Shown: piece after piece, positions 26,801-40,051 of the stretch
Numbering within the stretch: position 1 is the first letter of the stretch
Layout: each line of letters starts with the position of its first letter
From: Pratylenchus scribneri
Taxonomy: Eukaryota; Nematoda; Chromadorea; Rhabditida; Pratylenchidae
Assembly (NCBI GenBank): GCA_030063045.1
Contig: JAQSEB010000002.1
Location: 1,984,001-2,048,000 of the forward strand
DNA: 64,000 nucleotides
Reading direction: 5' to 3'
Made by a program: the position numbers and the translations under genes
The notes under the pieces: generated by a model
The model's input: only the letters and a program-made list of their open reading frames with translations
The model's database searches: none
Told to the model about the DNA's origin: nothing

Positions 26801-27826
26801 AGAGCCTCTTCTTCAGCTATCAAATGACAAATGAGTTGAGATGAAAAGAGAATATGGTATTCCTAACCTTACCTTACCTTAAAGAGTACGATTTAGTGAC
26901 CACCTTGCCCCTCCCCCCACTCCCCTTTCGTATCTCTTTGCCCAAATCAACTATTCATAATTGCTTTCATTCCTAACTATTTTTTGATGATTTTAGTATG
27001 GTTTTGTAGAGCAGAAAATTCTCTTTAAAAAATTTAATTTCGATTAATTAAATATATTTAAAAATTAAAAAAATTTATATTATTTATTAATTTTTTTAAT
27101 TTACCCAAGAAAGCCCATTAAGAATGGGAATCCGCTGATTTCATGGGTGCTTCGGCGACGATAAATTTGCATACAAATTGGGCTGAAAAATATAAATTAA
27201 TTAAATTATTATTTTTTTATTATTTTTTAAATTTTTTTTAAAATTGATTTGTAAAACGATAAACACTAAACAGTTAATTTGATAGTAAATTTTTATGCAA
27301 ATTTTTTTGTGTATTTTTTCAAAATGCATTGAAAAAATTGTTGAAGTAAAACATACATTCCACAAAAGAACAATGAAATTGTGGTGATGATGGCCGAAAT
27401 GGAAAGAACTGTGAGCGGGGAAAGCGGTTGTTCCAGCATCCTAAAAAAATATATAAAATTATTTTTGATTTTATTTTTTAAAATATATTTTAAAATTTTC
27501 GATTTTTTAAAATTTTCTCATTATCATAAATAAAAAGCAACACAATAACATTTCCGCAATCATAAAAACATTTACAAATAATTTTAAAAATTTAAATATT
27601 TTTGTTAAAAAATTAGTAAAATAAATTTATTAAATCTTATGGAGAAAATTGTGCTTATAAATAAGGAAAAGATGGGCTTATATTAACTGAATATCAAATC
27701 GCAGATTTTATATAGAAAAGGAGGAAATATGAATGAGGAAATGAAAATGAATTTAGGAAGGCATTATTTTAACGCGAAAAATGTCCAAACTCACCGCTCG
27801 AAGAAATTTGGAATTGTGAAGAACAT
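23835..27826 (-). CDS. SWEET sugar transporter with long C-terminal tail
   Basis: Eleven exons: 27826-27795, 27440-27357, 27182-27105, 26488-26344, 26256-26125, 26021-25902, 25394-25208, 25129-25036, 24960-24713, 24239-23993 and 23913-23835; 481 residues. Two MtN3/saliva triple-helix repeats are clear: [20 protein letters not shown] with WLRYGLL in the first, and [42 protein letters not shown] and [20 protein letters not shown] in the second. SWEETs are facilitative sugar uniporters of plasma or internal membranes. The transporter ends near residue 225; the remaining roughly 256 residues are a Ser/Gly/Pro-rich cytosolic tail, making the protein roughly twice the usual size. The short first exon ([11 protein letters not shown]) follows a TCCCAG acceptor; the alternative start is the Met of MLEQPLSPL in exon 2. 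Introns 3, 6 and 9 (616, 507 and 473 nt) hold repeats. Confidence 0.93.
24322..24680. repeat. palindromic MITE, family B (SWEET intron 9)
   Basis: Both arms share TTTTGATTTCTAATA, AACCTT, CATCGA and CAAAATTAAAGTG blocks in inverted order, and the tips resemble TTTTTACCCC. A sequence-related copy is at 47256-47636. Confidence 0.75.
25470..25810. repeat. repeat-like insertion (SWEET intron 6)
   Basis: A block of higher complexity and GC than flanking intron sequence, with paired segments (GGGAGGGTTAGCGGATAT and ATATCCGTAACCTCTCCC) forming an inverted repeat, plus CCCTAACCCTAA. It expands a normally tiny intron to 507 nt. Confidence 0.5.
26570..26950. repeat. diverged internal repeats (SWEET intron 3)
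   Basis: Polypurine/polypyrimidine segments such as CTTCTTTAGGA(A/G)AAGAGAG occur twice about 100 nt apart, together with ATCAAATCAAG-like motifs and a C-rich tract. Probably a degraded insertion; no ends could be defined. Confidence 0.35.
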
Positions 27827-30800
27827 TTTTGCTGGGACGATTCACTTTTATAATGGAAAATGAAGAAAATTGGCCAATTTTTGGCACAAATTGTCAATGC
27901 TGAAGTTGATGGTCACAAACTCGACGAGACGATGTTTTCAGGGAATTTACTGTGGCAAGAATTGGCCAAAATAGGCGAGAAATGAGGAGGCAATTCTTGG
28001 CAATAAATTCGTGGCAAAATGGCCAGTAAGGGATGGGATCAACAAGGGGGAATTATTGGCACAAAATTGGCTATCGTTTTGGGCCTGATGGTCGAGGTTT
28101 GGAGGCAAAATGGCCGAATGGAATGGAAGAATGTGACGTCTGGTCGTTCTTTTTGGATGATTTAATATGGCTGAGAATTGGCCAAATTTTCACTTGAACT
28201 TTGATGAATTTGAGGCCAATTATTGGTTGGCACACCAATTCGTTGTTGAATATTTTGCCACAAAATTTGCCTGAAATTCGCGTGCAATTCACATAAAAAT
28301 ATTGAAAGAAAAATAATTAAATGAGGAAGAAAAAATTGAAAGGATTGTTTTGATAGAATGTGGACGAAAATATGAACTAATTTTGGATGTTTTGCACAGA
28401 CTTTGTTATTGGGCCAAAAGTTTTTCTCTGGAATTAATATATTCATAAAAATTTGTTAAAATGAGATTATAAAATTGGCTCAAAAATTTAAAGTTGCACA
28501 GTTTGGCCTAAAATGGAATGGGCCAAATGTGTGCAGTGTAGGCTGCTCAATGATGATTGAAATTGTTTATACCAAAAAGAGGAGGCTAATTTTGGGGTGA
28601 GGGAAGCCATTGAGACGGTCAATGTTTAGAGGAGAGAATCACGTGAATGTCAAAAGTGAATGGTGAAATGGGTCTTTAGCATGGAAAATAAGCCATCTGC
28701 ACAAATATTGAGGGAAATTGATAAAAAATTGGCAATGGAATATAATAAACAAAAGAGGATGGAATATATTTTGAAAAAATAAGCCTAAAATATTTTTCGA
28801 TCAATTTAGCAAAATGTCATTGGATTGAAATTAAAATTTGAGATGGAAAAAGTAAAGAAAAATTGCATTGGAACAAACATTTTGCTGCATGAAAATAGGA
28901 TGGAATGTTTTAGACTAGTTTTTTGGTTTAAAATGAAAGTTTTTGCGGTAATCGGGCAAAAAAGAGGAGTTGGGTATCTTTAAAGAAGTTGTAAAAACCC
29001 CAATATTGTGATTAGTATTTTGGGGTGGAAATCGGCGATGAATTTCCCGTGGCGCGCCATAATTTAGTATTTGTAATCTAATAAGGGAAATTATATAGAA
29101 ATTTGTGATTTTAAACCAAACCATATTAATTAATTCTATAAAAGGCTATTGCCAGATTTGGGCGGATATTAAAAGGTTTTTAGTAGGATTGAGAAATAAA
29201 TTTGCCCAACAATTATACAATTTGGTTATAGGACAAATCCTGTTGGGTGACTTTTCTTCGATTGGATGCACAAAATTGTTGGAGGATAAGAGCAATGGAA
29301 TTGTTGCTTTATAAGCGAAGAACACATAAAGTCTAATGGAATGATGTAGGGCGAAGGAAATGGGCGCGCATGCGCAGGTCCAAAGGAATGGAAAATGGAT
29401 GCATTGATTTATGGGATAATGGGTGGAATTGTTGTAATTGTAAAAAAGGCACAAAAGATGAACAGATTTAGGACAATTATTCGAATAATATTAGGGCAAT
29501 TATTATTCCCGAATAATATTTGCTTTAATCTTATTGGGGAAGGTCGAGAATATTGGTGAAGAAGGAGTCAATAATATGCAAATATTTATGTCTCAAAATC
29601 GTAATCAATTGTAAAATGAAAAAAGAGACTTCAGATCACTGATGGCCATTATTTTATTATGATTGGCCGATTTTTGATTTTGTCCAAAATAATCTCATTC
29701 TTCTTATTCTAAAGATCCTCTATATTTGCGAAAATATTTAATGCATGTATTTAATGAATGGATGGATGGATGGATTTGTTCATTAATCGTGGTTTTTTAT
29801 GCCGTTCATTCTCGATAATTTCTCGGAGTTTTTGTATATAAAAGTATGGGGCGCAATAATCGAATCGGTGAATGGATGAATGGAAATGGTGAATTGAAAG
29901 AATAAAATTATAAATGATTAATTCATCGTTGGGATAATTAAAAGAATGATTTGAAGAACATTCGATGGGCAAGACTCGTTCCCCTTACATTTTGATTGGT
30001 AACGTCTGAAATGCGCGAGTTTGTGAAGAGGGTGAATTAAATTTGGTGAAAAGGAAATAACTTTAAATCAATTTATTTGGTGACAATCGTGAATGAATGC
30101 AATAAAAATAGGAAAAATTCAATTCTTTAATAATATTTTTTTAAATTCTGCCTATCAAAAATTAATTTTAGGCTTGAATTGTATTATAATTCAACAGAAT
30201 ATAATAATATTGAATGTTCTGGATTTTAAGATGATGTTGGGAGAAGGTGGCTGCTGGCTTTTGGCGGGTGGTTGCCCATCGATTGAGTACGCCAAAAAGC
30301 GAGTCGTCCTATATTCCCTACGGGGAGGAAAGCAGAGTAGAAAGAAATGGTTAGAGAATTGATGAGAGAGTATTACTAGAGCGGAGAAGAGAGATTGATG
30401 CTGCAAGGTGGTTGTATGCCTCCAGCAAATTGCTTATTTTAGGCTTTAGAAAATTGCGATTTGTTATTATTAAGTTCAAAAATAAATTTTTAAATTAATA
30501 ATATTTAAATAATAAATTAGATCATCAAAATTATTTCATTATTAATTAATTAAATAATTAAATTTTTTATTTAATTTTTCAGTCAATTTCATTCCACAAT
30601 TCATATCAATGATAGTAACAAAATTCAGCACATTCAAATTCAGATAAAAAATTGACATTTATTGAAATTTTTTATTTCTTTATTTTGATTATTTAATTCA
30701 AATTTTGAAATTTTTAAATTGCAGTAATAATGTAAAAATAAAAGAATTTTAGTTTTGATTTAGGCCATATTTAGCTATAATTGGAATTTTTGTGATTTTC

Positions 30801-31225
30801 TCTAAAAAATTTAAAGAATATATTCTAGAATAAATGTATTAATTGATGAAGAAAATTAATTAATAGATGTAAATTTTCAAAAATTGTATCCCAAAAATGC
30901 GTGGGATAAATTATTTGAACATGGGGCTGATGAGGATTAATTTTTGGCCTTGAATTTTCTTAAATGTATCCAATTAATAAATAAATTTAGAAAAATTTAT
31001 TGAAAAAGATTAATTCCCGCCAGAAAATGAGGGAAATAAAGTGCATAGGAGATACAGTAGTTTGAAAAGTACTGTAATCAAAAAAATTCACAAAATGAAA
31101 AATTTAAAAATTTGAATTTAATTTTTCAAAAATTTAAAAATCCCAAAAAATAAAAAAAATATCCAAAAAATTCACATAACAAAAAAATTTAAAATGAAAA
31201 TTTTTAAAATTTAATTTTCCAAAAT
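27827..31225. other. long intergenic region
   Basis: About 3.4 kb without a convincing gene. Frames at 28071-28446, 29146-29454 and 30093-30406 are low complexity or lack splice context. A short GC-richer block lies at 30230-30360, and GGAT microsatellite runs at 29757-29775. Promoter elements cannot be placed. Confidence 0.5.
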
Positions 31226-31459
31226 TTAATTCACTGTTTTATGAAATTCCCACCTCAACAATTCCACATCCGGCATTTCAATTGCATCCGTAGTGGGTGG
31301 TGGCGAATTCGTCACAGCCTTCATCATGTCCATCAATTTTGATGTTATTGTTGTGCCAAATTCCTCCAATTCATCTTTTTGCGTATTCAACATTTCCGAA
31401 ATGCTCATTCCTCCAGTTTGGCCATCCAAAATTGATGCCATCGATGTTGCATCAACCAT
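31226..31459 (-). CDS. small hypothetical protein (77 aa), possibly a first exon
   Basis: The frame runs from an ATG at 31459 to TAA. Codon use and composition are protein-like: repeated Met/Ser/Asp/Glu, a helical stretch ILNTQKDEL-like (MSISEMLNTQKDELEEFG), then SPPPTTDAIEMPDVELL. A TTTTTAG acceptor lies about 10 nt upstream of the ATG, as expected for trans-splicing. A GTGGGA donor at 31254 could end the exon after VELLR, but I found no matching downstream exon in the 3 kb to the left. The gene may therefore be a single exon, or a truncated remnant. No domain was recognised. Confidence 0.45.
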   Translation of the reverse strand: MVDATSMASILDGQTGGMSISEMLNTQKDELEEFGTTITSKLMDMMKAVTNSPPPTTDAIEMPDVELLRWEFHKTVN

Positions 31460-34400
31460 TTTGGCAATTACTAAAAATTATCTAATTATAAAATATATAT
31501 TAAAAATTTTTACATATATTAAAAAAATTTAATTTTTCAGAGGTTAGCAAAAAATTATTAGTGAGTTTTTAAATTATTTTTTATATTTTTACCGATAATT
31601 ATGCCAAGAATTTGGGTGACAATTTTGCTTCGATGCGTTAATTCCGTTACAATTTGAAATGATTATTTATAAATTAGCAGCTCTTTTGATTGTTGAAAGG
31701 AAAAATACAAATTGATGAGATTTTCTTTCGTTGTTTCAAGTGAATTAAAATTGATGGAATATTTGTGACGTTTCGTTGATTTTATGATAGTTGCCTGCCC
31801 AAAAATTGATCACCGGCTAATTTTTTTTGGGAAGGAATTTTGCCCGTATTTTCCTGGTTGATTTTTTGCTGAATTAAATTTATAATTTAATTAAAAATAT
31901 ACAAATGAATGAACGGTTCGAAAACTTTTTAATATTTGCTTACGTAGAAAAATTCTTTGTTAGTCAAAATCCAATCCAAAAGGATAAAGAGATAAGGTAG
32001 GTGGAGGATTAAGTGACCACATTGGTGGTGGCTTCTTTCTTTGCCGTCATTCATTATAGGGGATTTGATGAAAAAGATGGGATGAAGGAAAAGCGAACAA
32101 CGCGGATTTTCGTCATTCGCCTTTCAAAAAAGGCGAAGGAAATAAGCTGATTATTAGTTCAGCGGAAATAACTAAATTATGTCCAAAATGTGGGTTGTTA
32201 AAAAATTCTTTTTAAAGTTTCTTTTTAAAAAAAATTCTTTGCAAATTATATAAACGTCAAAAATGTTTGCCCTTTTATTTTATTTGTCTTTAAAAATTCT
32301 TTCCATTGAGTGTTTTTTGTTTGTCCAAAATCCTTCCAATGGATGATTAGCGGCTGGCTGTTCATTTATCAAAGGAGAAAAAAGGTGAGCAAAGGATTTT
32401 ACACAGAAGCAAAAAAGTGGGAAGAAGGAGGAGATGGGGATAATGAGAGGATAAAGCGAAAAACAGAACATCAATCACCAAAAAATGGGGGTGGCAAAAA
32501 TGATCGGAATGGGCAATAACATTGTTCAAATGCTTAAAAACAGATAGATCAGTCGGTACTAAAAAAGCACAAAGTTTGCGGAAAATTTTAACCCTCAAAT
32601 AATGACGTTTCTTGAGGAGTTGAAAATTTTTAAAGATATACCAGAAAAATTAAATTTTTAAAGGATTTTTAATGATTTTAATTTGGAAATAACCAATCAA
32701 TATGTTAATTTTAAGCTAAAAATTTTCAACATTTAGGTTTATTTCGCTGCTGGCCAACCTAATTTAAAGCAAAATTTATTTTTTTTTTAACTTTTTATAA
32801 AATGATGTTTTTTTTATTTAAAAAGGTAGAAAGGAGAGTCAAATGGATTTTTGGCCAAAAAATGAATGAAAAGAGGAAGGCGGCAATTTTCCCAGCTTTA
32901 CGGCAATTTTCTCAGCAATTGTTGATGAGGGCGAAAAACACAAATGGAGAACGCCGACGCGCCGGCGAGAATGAATGGACGAATAATATATGCGGATGGC
33001 GGGAAATGGGAACACAGCTGGATTGGCCAATAAATAGAGAGAGCAGGGGAGAATGTCCTATTTTTCAATGCCTGGCCATTTGAAAGCAGGCATTAGGTCT
33101 GAGGCTGGATAATCTTTTCCTTTCATCTTTCGAGAGTATAGCCAAAAAAAGGAAATTGGAAGAAACCGAGAAAAAGACGGGAAAAATGCCGAAAAGATGG
33201 ATTGTTGGAGAAAAGAATAGAATATAGGGAAAGATGGCAAAATAATTTTAGAAATATTGTTGTTGCGGAAATGTGCCGAAAATGAACAACAACGAAAGAA
33301 AAAAGGTCCAATGCTCAAAAAGAAAAAGATGTTGATGTTGACAGAGAAGAAAGGAATATAGCCGGCTGGCATTAAGCCGGCTGGATGAAAAAACACGGAT
33401 AGCAGAAAAATAAAGACAGGGATGGGACCATAGATTGGATGAATAGACGGGGATGGGCTCGAATAACAACGAAGGAAATATTTTGAGGAAATGGCCAAAT
33501 GGGGGACCAATGGCCGGATGGATGGATGGAGAAGCAGAAAGGAAGAGGATGGAATGCCCGTGAAAAACATTTGGACAGATGGCGGGCCATATTTTTGAGA
33601 CAATAATGGATATAAGGGATATGGGATAATGGCCAAATTGATTGATTGATGAGGATAAAGACTGGAGATTGGCCCAGTAAATTGTTTCAAAAAATGTGAG
33701 TGGAATTATTATTTAATTTTCCATATTTACCTTAATAGTCACATTCTTTCGTGGGAATTAAGCTCTTTTTGTAAATGGAATGGGTAATTTGGCATTTGGC
33801 GCGTTGGCAAGGAGACATGGATTGAAAATGACAAAAAACACAAATGCACAATATCTCGGGAATGGAATGGAAAATGGATGGCTGAATGGATGGATGGATG
33901 TAGGAGAACGCCATTTGGTTGGCGTAAAACACAATAAAAGTACGAATGCATTGTGCCAAATTGCTTGTTCCCTAGGAAATGTAAATGTTCTATGAAGAAG
34001 AAAGGGAATTCCACTAAAAATTATTGAACATATTTAATATTAAAATACATTTTATGAAAGACAATTTAATTGTAAAATACCAAATAGCCTTGCTATTGGC
34101 CATGAAAACAATAGCTTGGATGGAAAATGCAAATACAGGGAGAAATGAAAATGAATGGGAGTTCAAAGGACAGATTAAGCCTAACTATGAGAGAGATAAA
34201 TGAACGCCGGAGGCAATCTGCTAGAATAATAGAAGGGCAAAATGAAAAGGCGCATTTGGTGGCGCTTCTTTTTTTGTTGTCAAAGTCCAAACGAAAATAC
34301 ATATTCCCCTTTTTTGGAGTTTGGGGGATCATAGACCAAAAACAGCAGCAGCAACATTTGCTTGGCCCTATTCAATTGCTGCCAATGCCAAAATAAAAAT

Positions 34401-36969
34401 GAAGGGGATAAACAAGTAGGAGAGGAAAAGGGGAATGGGCCAAATGGAAGGGAAAATTTTTGAAATGAATATATTTTATTTATGAATTTATTAAAAGAAA
34501 ATTCAAATGCCGCCGTCTATTGAATAAATTAAATTTTGAATATTTTTTATTCAAAAGGAAATAAGGAAATTTGCGCATTTTATTTTAAACGGAAAATGCG
34601 TTCATTTTAGGGCTTTATCTTTGCCATTCCATACATTTGTTCCATCTGCCATTTTGGTCGTCAAAAAATGGTCTATTGGATTTAGCAATATTTGCTTTTT
34701 TATCTGCTGCTGGCCAGGCTTTTTAAAAGCTTTAAACCGACGCCCACGCCACATCATCCACATTTTCAATCTTCGCGAACATTCCAGCGGCCGGTAGCCA
34801 ATTTTAAATGGAATGGAAATTGGCGGGGAAAGGTAAAGATTTTTAAAAGATGGAAATTAAAAAAGCCATTAGCATTTTTAAAATTGCAAAAAATGAAAAA
34901 AAAATCAGCAAAAAATTGGAAAAGGGAAAATCAGAGGTGGCCAAAGATTGGATTGGCCAAATAAGAGGGGGGAAAATGTGTGGATGGAATAAATAGCTTC
35001 GAGCAAAAATGCAATGAGGGTGGGGTAAAATAAAATTAAGAGAATGAAAATATTACTCCATCTTATTTATATTTATCCAGTTTTTGGCCATTAGCCTTCC
35101 CATTTTTTGCTTTAAATTTTTCCATGATGTCTCATATTTATTTATTTTTTTGTAAGCATTTATTTGGAACTCTTAGTCAATTATGTATTATTCATATAAT
35201 TTTATGCGGCTTGCTTTTTTGCTTTTTGATCATCAGCTGCTCATTTCCTTTTAATGCTTTATTGGATCAAAGTTCGGTTTGAATGAATGAAAAAATTGTC
35301 CATAAATAGAAAAATTCCATTCCAATTTATTGAATCATTTTTGCCAAAATGCAAACTGTAAATTATTAATATTATTGGTAATTATTGTTCATACAAAAAT
35401 GTGATTTTTGGTCTATTTTTGGGGCCAAAATTCCTTTAAAGAATTACGGTAAGAATGATTTCAACATTCTTGTGCATGAGAGAATTTAATATGATTTAGT
35501 GACAAATTCCATTTTAATAATAATAATTCATTTGCCTTTTCAATTTACTGATCTTATTCATATAGTTCCTTATTAGGGATGGGAATGGGAAGCCATTTTG
35601 CATTGAAAGATTGCTTCTACTTCCTTTGCCTTCACGTGTAAAACACGTTAAAAATGATCGAAAATCAGCAGAGGGAACCTTTTTGCAAATAAGAAAATCC
35701 CAAAGGTGTGAATGGCTTCCTATGAAGCTTATTTGTTATTTTTGTGGCCAAGGAATCAAAGAATAGGCAATGATCATTACATTATGAATTGGTTATTTAT
35801 TGTTTTTATTAACCAGGGATAAATATGGTTGGCCTTCAAAATGTCAGTATTTTTGTGCCTTATAAACACACGCACGCATGGGTATGGGTTTGTGCAAATT
35901 CTAATAAGGAATAAATTGAGAAAAACAATGGCCAAATTTCCTAAAAATGAATGTTTGATTTTTGAGCTATCATTTACGAATTAATATTTTTTACTTTAAT
36001 TACAAAATTATGAAAATGCAATATAAAATCGGATATCATAGGCTGGAAAAATGAACTATTACCAAGACGATATGAAGTTTTTATATTTTATATAAAATAT
36101 TCTCGTTTTATGTTAGAGAATGTATGGGCAAATTAAATTTTTTTGATCGAATTTTAAAATAAATTTTAGCCATATAAATAATTTATTTTGGTTAAATTAC
36201 AGTAATCAAATAAAAATTGGACAAAAATTGGGGAAATAGGATTGAGAGTTGCAAAAATGGACATTTTAATGGTGCGCAAATTAGTGCTAAACCATAATTC
36301 ACATTGGAGGCTTTTCCTCCTCCATATATTAACAATTCCCATCCTCCATATTGGCGTCGAACGTCGATGATGAGCAAATGAAGGAGAAAATGGGCGAGGA
36401 TGATGATAATTTGTGGTGACGATGATGAAAAAGCAATTGGAGAGAAAATTTATTAAAATATTTAGAATGGACCATGCAGCAAATTGCAAAGACAGGTTCC
36501 ACCATTTATTCGGCTTCTCCAACATCGTGGACCCCTGAGCAATTTATTCTTTCGAAAGGAAGGTGGGCGAGAAAAAGCCAACATCATTTGGAGGAAATTG
36601 GGCCAAGAATTGGGCGCAAATTATGGCCAACATTTTTAAAGTGCATTGTAATAATCAAATAATATTTTACGCGTGGAAATGAATGCTGAAGGTAGGTAAA
36701 ATTGTTCAAAATTTGTACTCAAAGTGTTATCAAATAAATAAAATTCTATAGATAATTTTAGTCAATTCATAGAAAGACTAACAAATAATTAGGTTTTTGA
36801 CATTTTAAAAGTTAAAATTAATTTTTTTTCATGGAATGTGCTTATCATATCCATTCCTTGATCAATCATAGTTATATAGTTATTTACATACAAATTATTT
36901 ACTATTTTTTGCTGAAACTTTATCGAGATTCGAGAGAAACTGATTCGTTAGGAATTGATATGACTGTTT
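31460..36969. other. long gene-poor region with purine-rich plus strand
   Basis: From about 32.3 to 34.5 kb the plus strand is strongly purine-rich (GGAAAATGGATGG-type, GGATGGATGGATGG at 33517-33530 and similar at 33882-33899). This opens long minus-strand frames rich in Ser/Phe/Pro/His, such as 33058-33690, without any domain. Several frames at 34.1-34.9 and 36.2-36.7 kb are also not convincing. No gene called. Confidence 0.5.
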
Positions 36970-37652
36970 TAATTCCGCCTATTTACTTGGAATAATTCCG
37001 CCTATTTACTTGGAATAATTCCGCCTGTTTTACTTAGAATAATTCCGCCTGTTTTGCTTAGAATAATTCCGCCTGTTTTGCTTAGAATAATTCCGCCTGT
37101 TTTAGTTAGAATAATTCCGCCTGTTTTAGTTAGAATAATTCCGCCTGTTTTGCTTAGAATAATTCCGCCTGTTTTAGTTAGAATAATTCCGCCTGCTTTA
37201 CTTAGAATAATTCCGCCTGTTTTGCTTAGAATAATTCCGCCTGCTTTACTTAGAATAATTCCGCCTGTTTTAGTTAGAATAATTCCGCCTGTTTTAGTTA
37301 GAATAATTCCGCCTGTTTTACTTAGAATAATTCCGCCTGGCGAACTTAGAATAATTCCGTCTGTTTTGGTTAGAATAATTCCGCCTGTTTTGCTTAGAAT
37401 AATTCCGCCTGGCGAACTTAGAATAATTCCGCCTGTTTTAGTTAGAATAATTCCGCCTGTTTACTTAGAATAATTCCGCCCGTTTTGCTTAGAATAATTC
37501 CGCCTGGCGAACTTAGAATAATTCCGCCTGTTTTAGTTAGAATAATTCCGCCTGTTTACTTAGAATAATTCCGCCTATTTTACTTATCCGCCTGTTTTAC
37601 TTAGAATAATTCCAATTTCAACTGGTTAGTGGTTAGTCAGAATAATTCCGCA
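36970..37652. repeat. 24-bp minisatellite array 2
   Basis: Unit TTTTGCTTAGAATAATTCCGCCTG and variants (TTTTAGTTAG, TTTTACTTAG, GCGAACTTAG). Read on the minus strand the core is CAGGCGGAATTATT, as in arrays 1 and 3, and the GTTCGC spacer variant is shared with array 3. It is intergenic. Confidence 0.97.
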
Positions 37653-40051
37653 TTATTTATTAAGCAATTTTTAATCAGCAATGTGATAAGAATACTGAAA
37701 TTATAAAAATTATTTTAGAAATTTCAACATTTTTTATTATTTTATTTATAAAATGATGAAAATGTGGATAGTTTTTTATTTATTTAATGTAAATTTATAT
37801 TTAATATTATTATATTTTTATTTAATTCGGCATTAAAATTAATTATAAAATAAATAAAATTTCGCAAATTCAGCCGAAGAAAATGATGAAAAATCTGCCG
37901 GCGGCCACAATCATCAACCAAATCCAAATCACAAGTGCAAAATAAAGAAAAGAAGAAGGAGAAGTAGGATACGGTATCGGCGGCATAAAGAGAATAGGAA
38001 TTAACGGCAAAATATTTCGATGTTCCAAATTTATAATTTTATTTTTGAGAAAAAAAATCAGAATTTATAAATTTTATGAACATTTTCAGATAATTTCAAA
38101 TGAATTGATCATAAAATTATTCTGATCAATTGTGATGAAAATTTAATTCAAAGAATGAAAATTACGTGCTGTTGATTCTGATTATGACGAATCATATGGC
38201 TATTTACATCAGTATTCATTTATCCAAAATATCCTACAATTTTTATAAAAATATTTTAAAATTGCCAACATGGACTAAAAAAACTTCCACTGATTGACGC
38301 AACTTCCGCATGAAATGCTCTTAAAATTCGGTACAATTTTCAATCAAATTATCCCCCAATTTCCATTTACAATATTATTATCCCGATTATTAATTCATAT
38401 TTCGCCCACACACTTACCTTGACCCTTCACACGCAGGTAAATAATTTTATAGTTGAAACTGAGAGAACAGGGAGAGAAATAATACAATAAATAATACAAT
38501 TTATCATTTAAAATTTGTCTGCCATTTAAAACAGAAATTTGCTAAATTAATTTTAATATCACTTATAGAAAAATGTTTTGACAAAATATTGACGGAAATT
38601 TGATATGAAATTTTTAAAATTTCAAAATTTTTTGATTGAAAAATTAAAATTGAACTTTTCGATAACTTATCTGACTATTGTGAAATTATAAATTTGAATT
38701 TGTAGGTGTGCCAAGAATTTGATAAAAACAAAAATATATCCGTCCAAAAAGCTAATGTTTTGATTAACAATAACGCTGTCAAAGTTAATTAATTAAATTT
38801 TAATATTTTATAATTTGTATTTATTTTCTAATATTTTTTTTTTTTTTTTGAATTTATAATTTTTCACGCAATATACCGTGCGAGCGAGCATCCACCTTTA
38901 AAAAAGAGATTTTAACATTTTAAATTTGAAAAAATTGTCGTCTTTGAGCCTTTGGGGGGGCTCATTTCTGCGAAAATCTTGAATCATTTGGTTTATTCCC
39001 ATTTCAATTTCCGCGTACCAATTCATAAAAAACCAATTTGGGAATTTAAATTTTTATTATATATGTAGACTACATTTTTCGATGACTTTCTGTTTTATTA
39101 TTTTCAATTTTATTAGAATGCACGACGCATTATGCATTTCATTTTTATTATTTTATTTCCTTAATTTAATTAACATTAATTGGCCATGGTATTTATTTTA
39201 TGGGAAAACTTCTAGGATGAATAAAACAGAAAATTCTTCCATTGTTGAATAATTTGATTTACCATAATTCAACATAAATTTTAAATAATTTTCTAATTTA
39301 ATTATTTCTAAAAAATAATATGTGTTCTATGAACATTCTAAAAATTGACCGAAAGTAAAAATGTGGGAATTTTTACAGTTTAATAATTTCCTGTTTTAAT
39401 TGGATGGTCCAACAAAATCAGTCTGTATTTTGTGGAAATTGGAATCATTTTTTTCCCAATAATTTTTAGTTCCTTCTTTTGAAATTATATGGGAAAGAAA
39501 ATGGGGCAAATTTTAAGAATTAAAACATTTAGCACAAATTATAGTCCTTTATTTTTATGATTTATAAAGCCGCAAATATTCCACTCAAATATTCATTCTT
39601 GAGCCTTGGTAAAATTCCTTATTAAGAATATTCTTTACAATCAAATTTATATTAGTCTTCTATATCTATTTCAAATTTATGAAAGAGTTATAAAATACAT
39701 AGTAAATATTATTAATCTGGATTCTGGAATTCTAGTATGTACTATTATTTATCTATTTATATTACTTATACTCATTAATAAAAATATAAATTTTATTGTG
39801 ATTTGTTACTTTATTTTTTTTTTTTGAAAATGACACACCCATCCAATGTAGGGAGAATTAATATAGGCAAAATGCTATCAAATTAAATTAGGCAAATTTT
39901 TGACAATGTTCAAAATTTAATTAGCCATCAAATTATAAATGTCACCTTTCCGAGTTGCCTACTTTACCAAAAATCAATGACACTTCTAAATATTTTCTAA
40001 TATTTGGCAAACATTTGTTATATAAATTTTTAAATTTAAGCTAATTCAAAA
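37653..40051. other. intergenic, AT-rich
   Basis: Mostly low-complexity AT sequence upstream of the Srsx gene. The 73-codon frame at 39606-39827 is Ile/Tyr/Asn-rich low complexity. No gene seen. Confidence 0.55.

Noticed and set aside
33058..33690. 210-codon minus-strand frame
   Set aside because: Ser/Phe/Pro/His-rich low complexity produced by a purine-rich plus strand; no domain and overlapping frames equally open.
36166..36662. overlapping frames on both strands near 36.4 kb
   Set aside because: No domain, start context or splice partner; composition follows local AT bias.
37054..37473. 139-codon frame of LRIIPPVL repeats
   Set aside because: It is only the 24-bp minisatellite read in one frame; unit length divisible by three keeps it open. 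It breaks where units are 23 bp, and no start or splice context exists.
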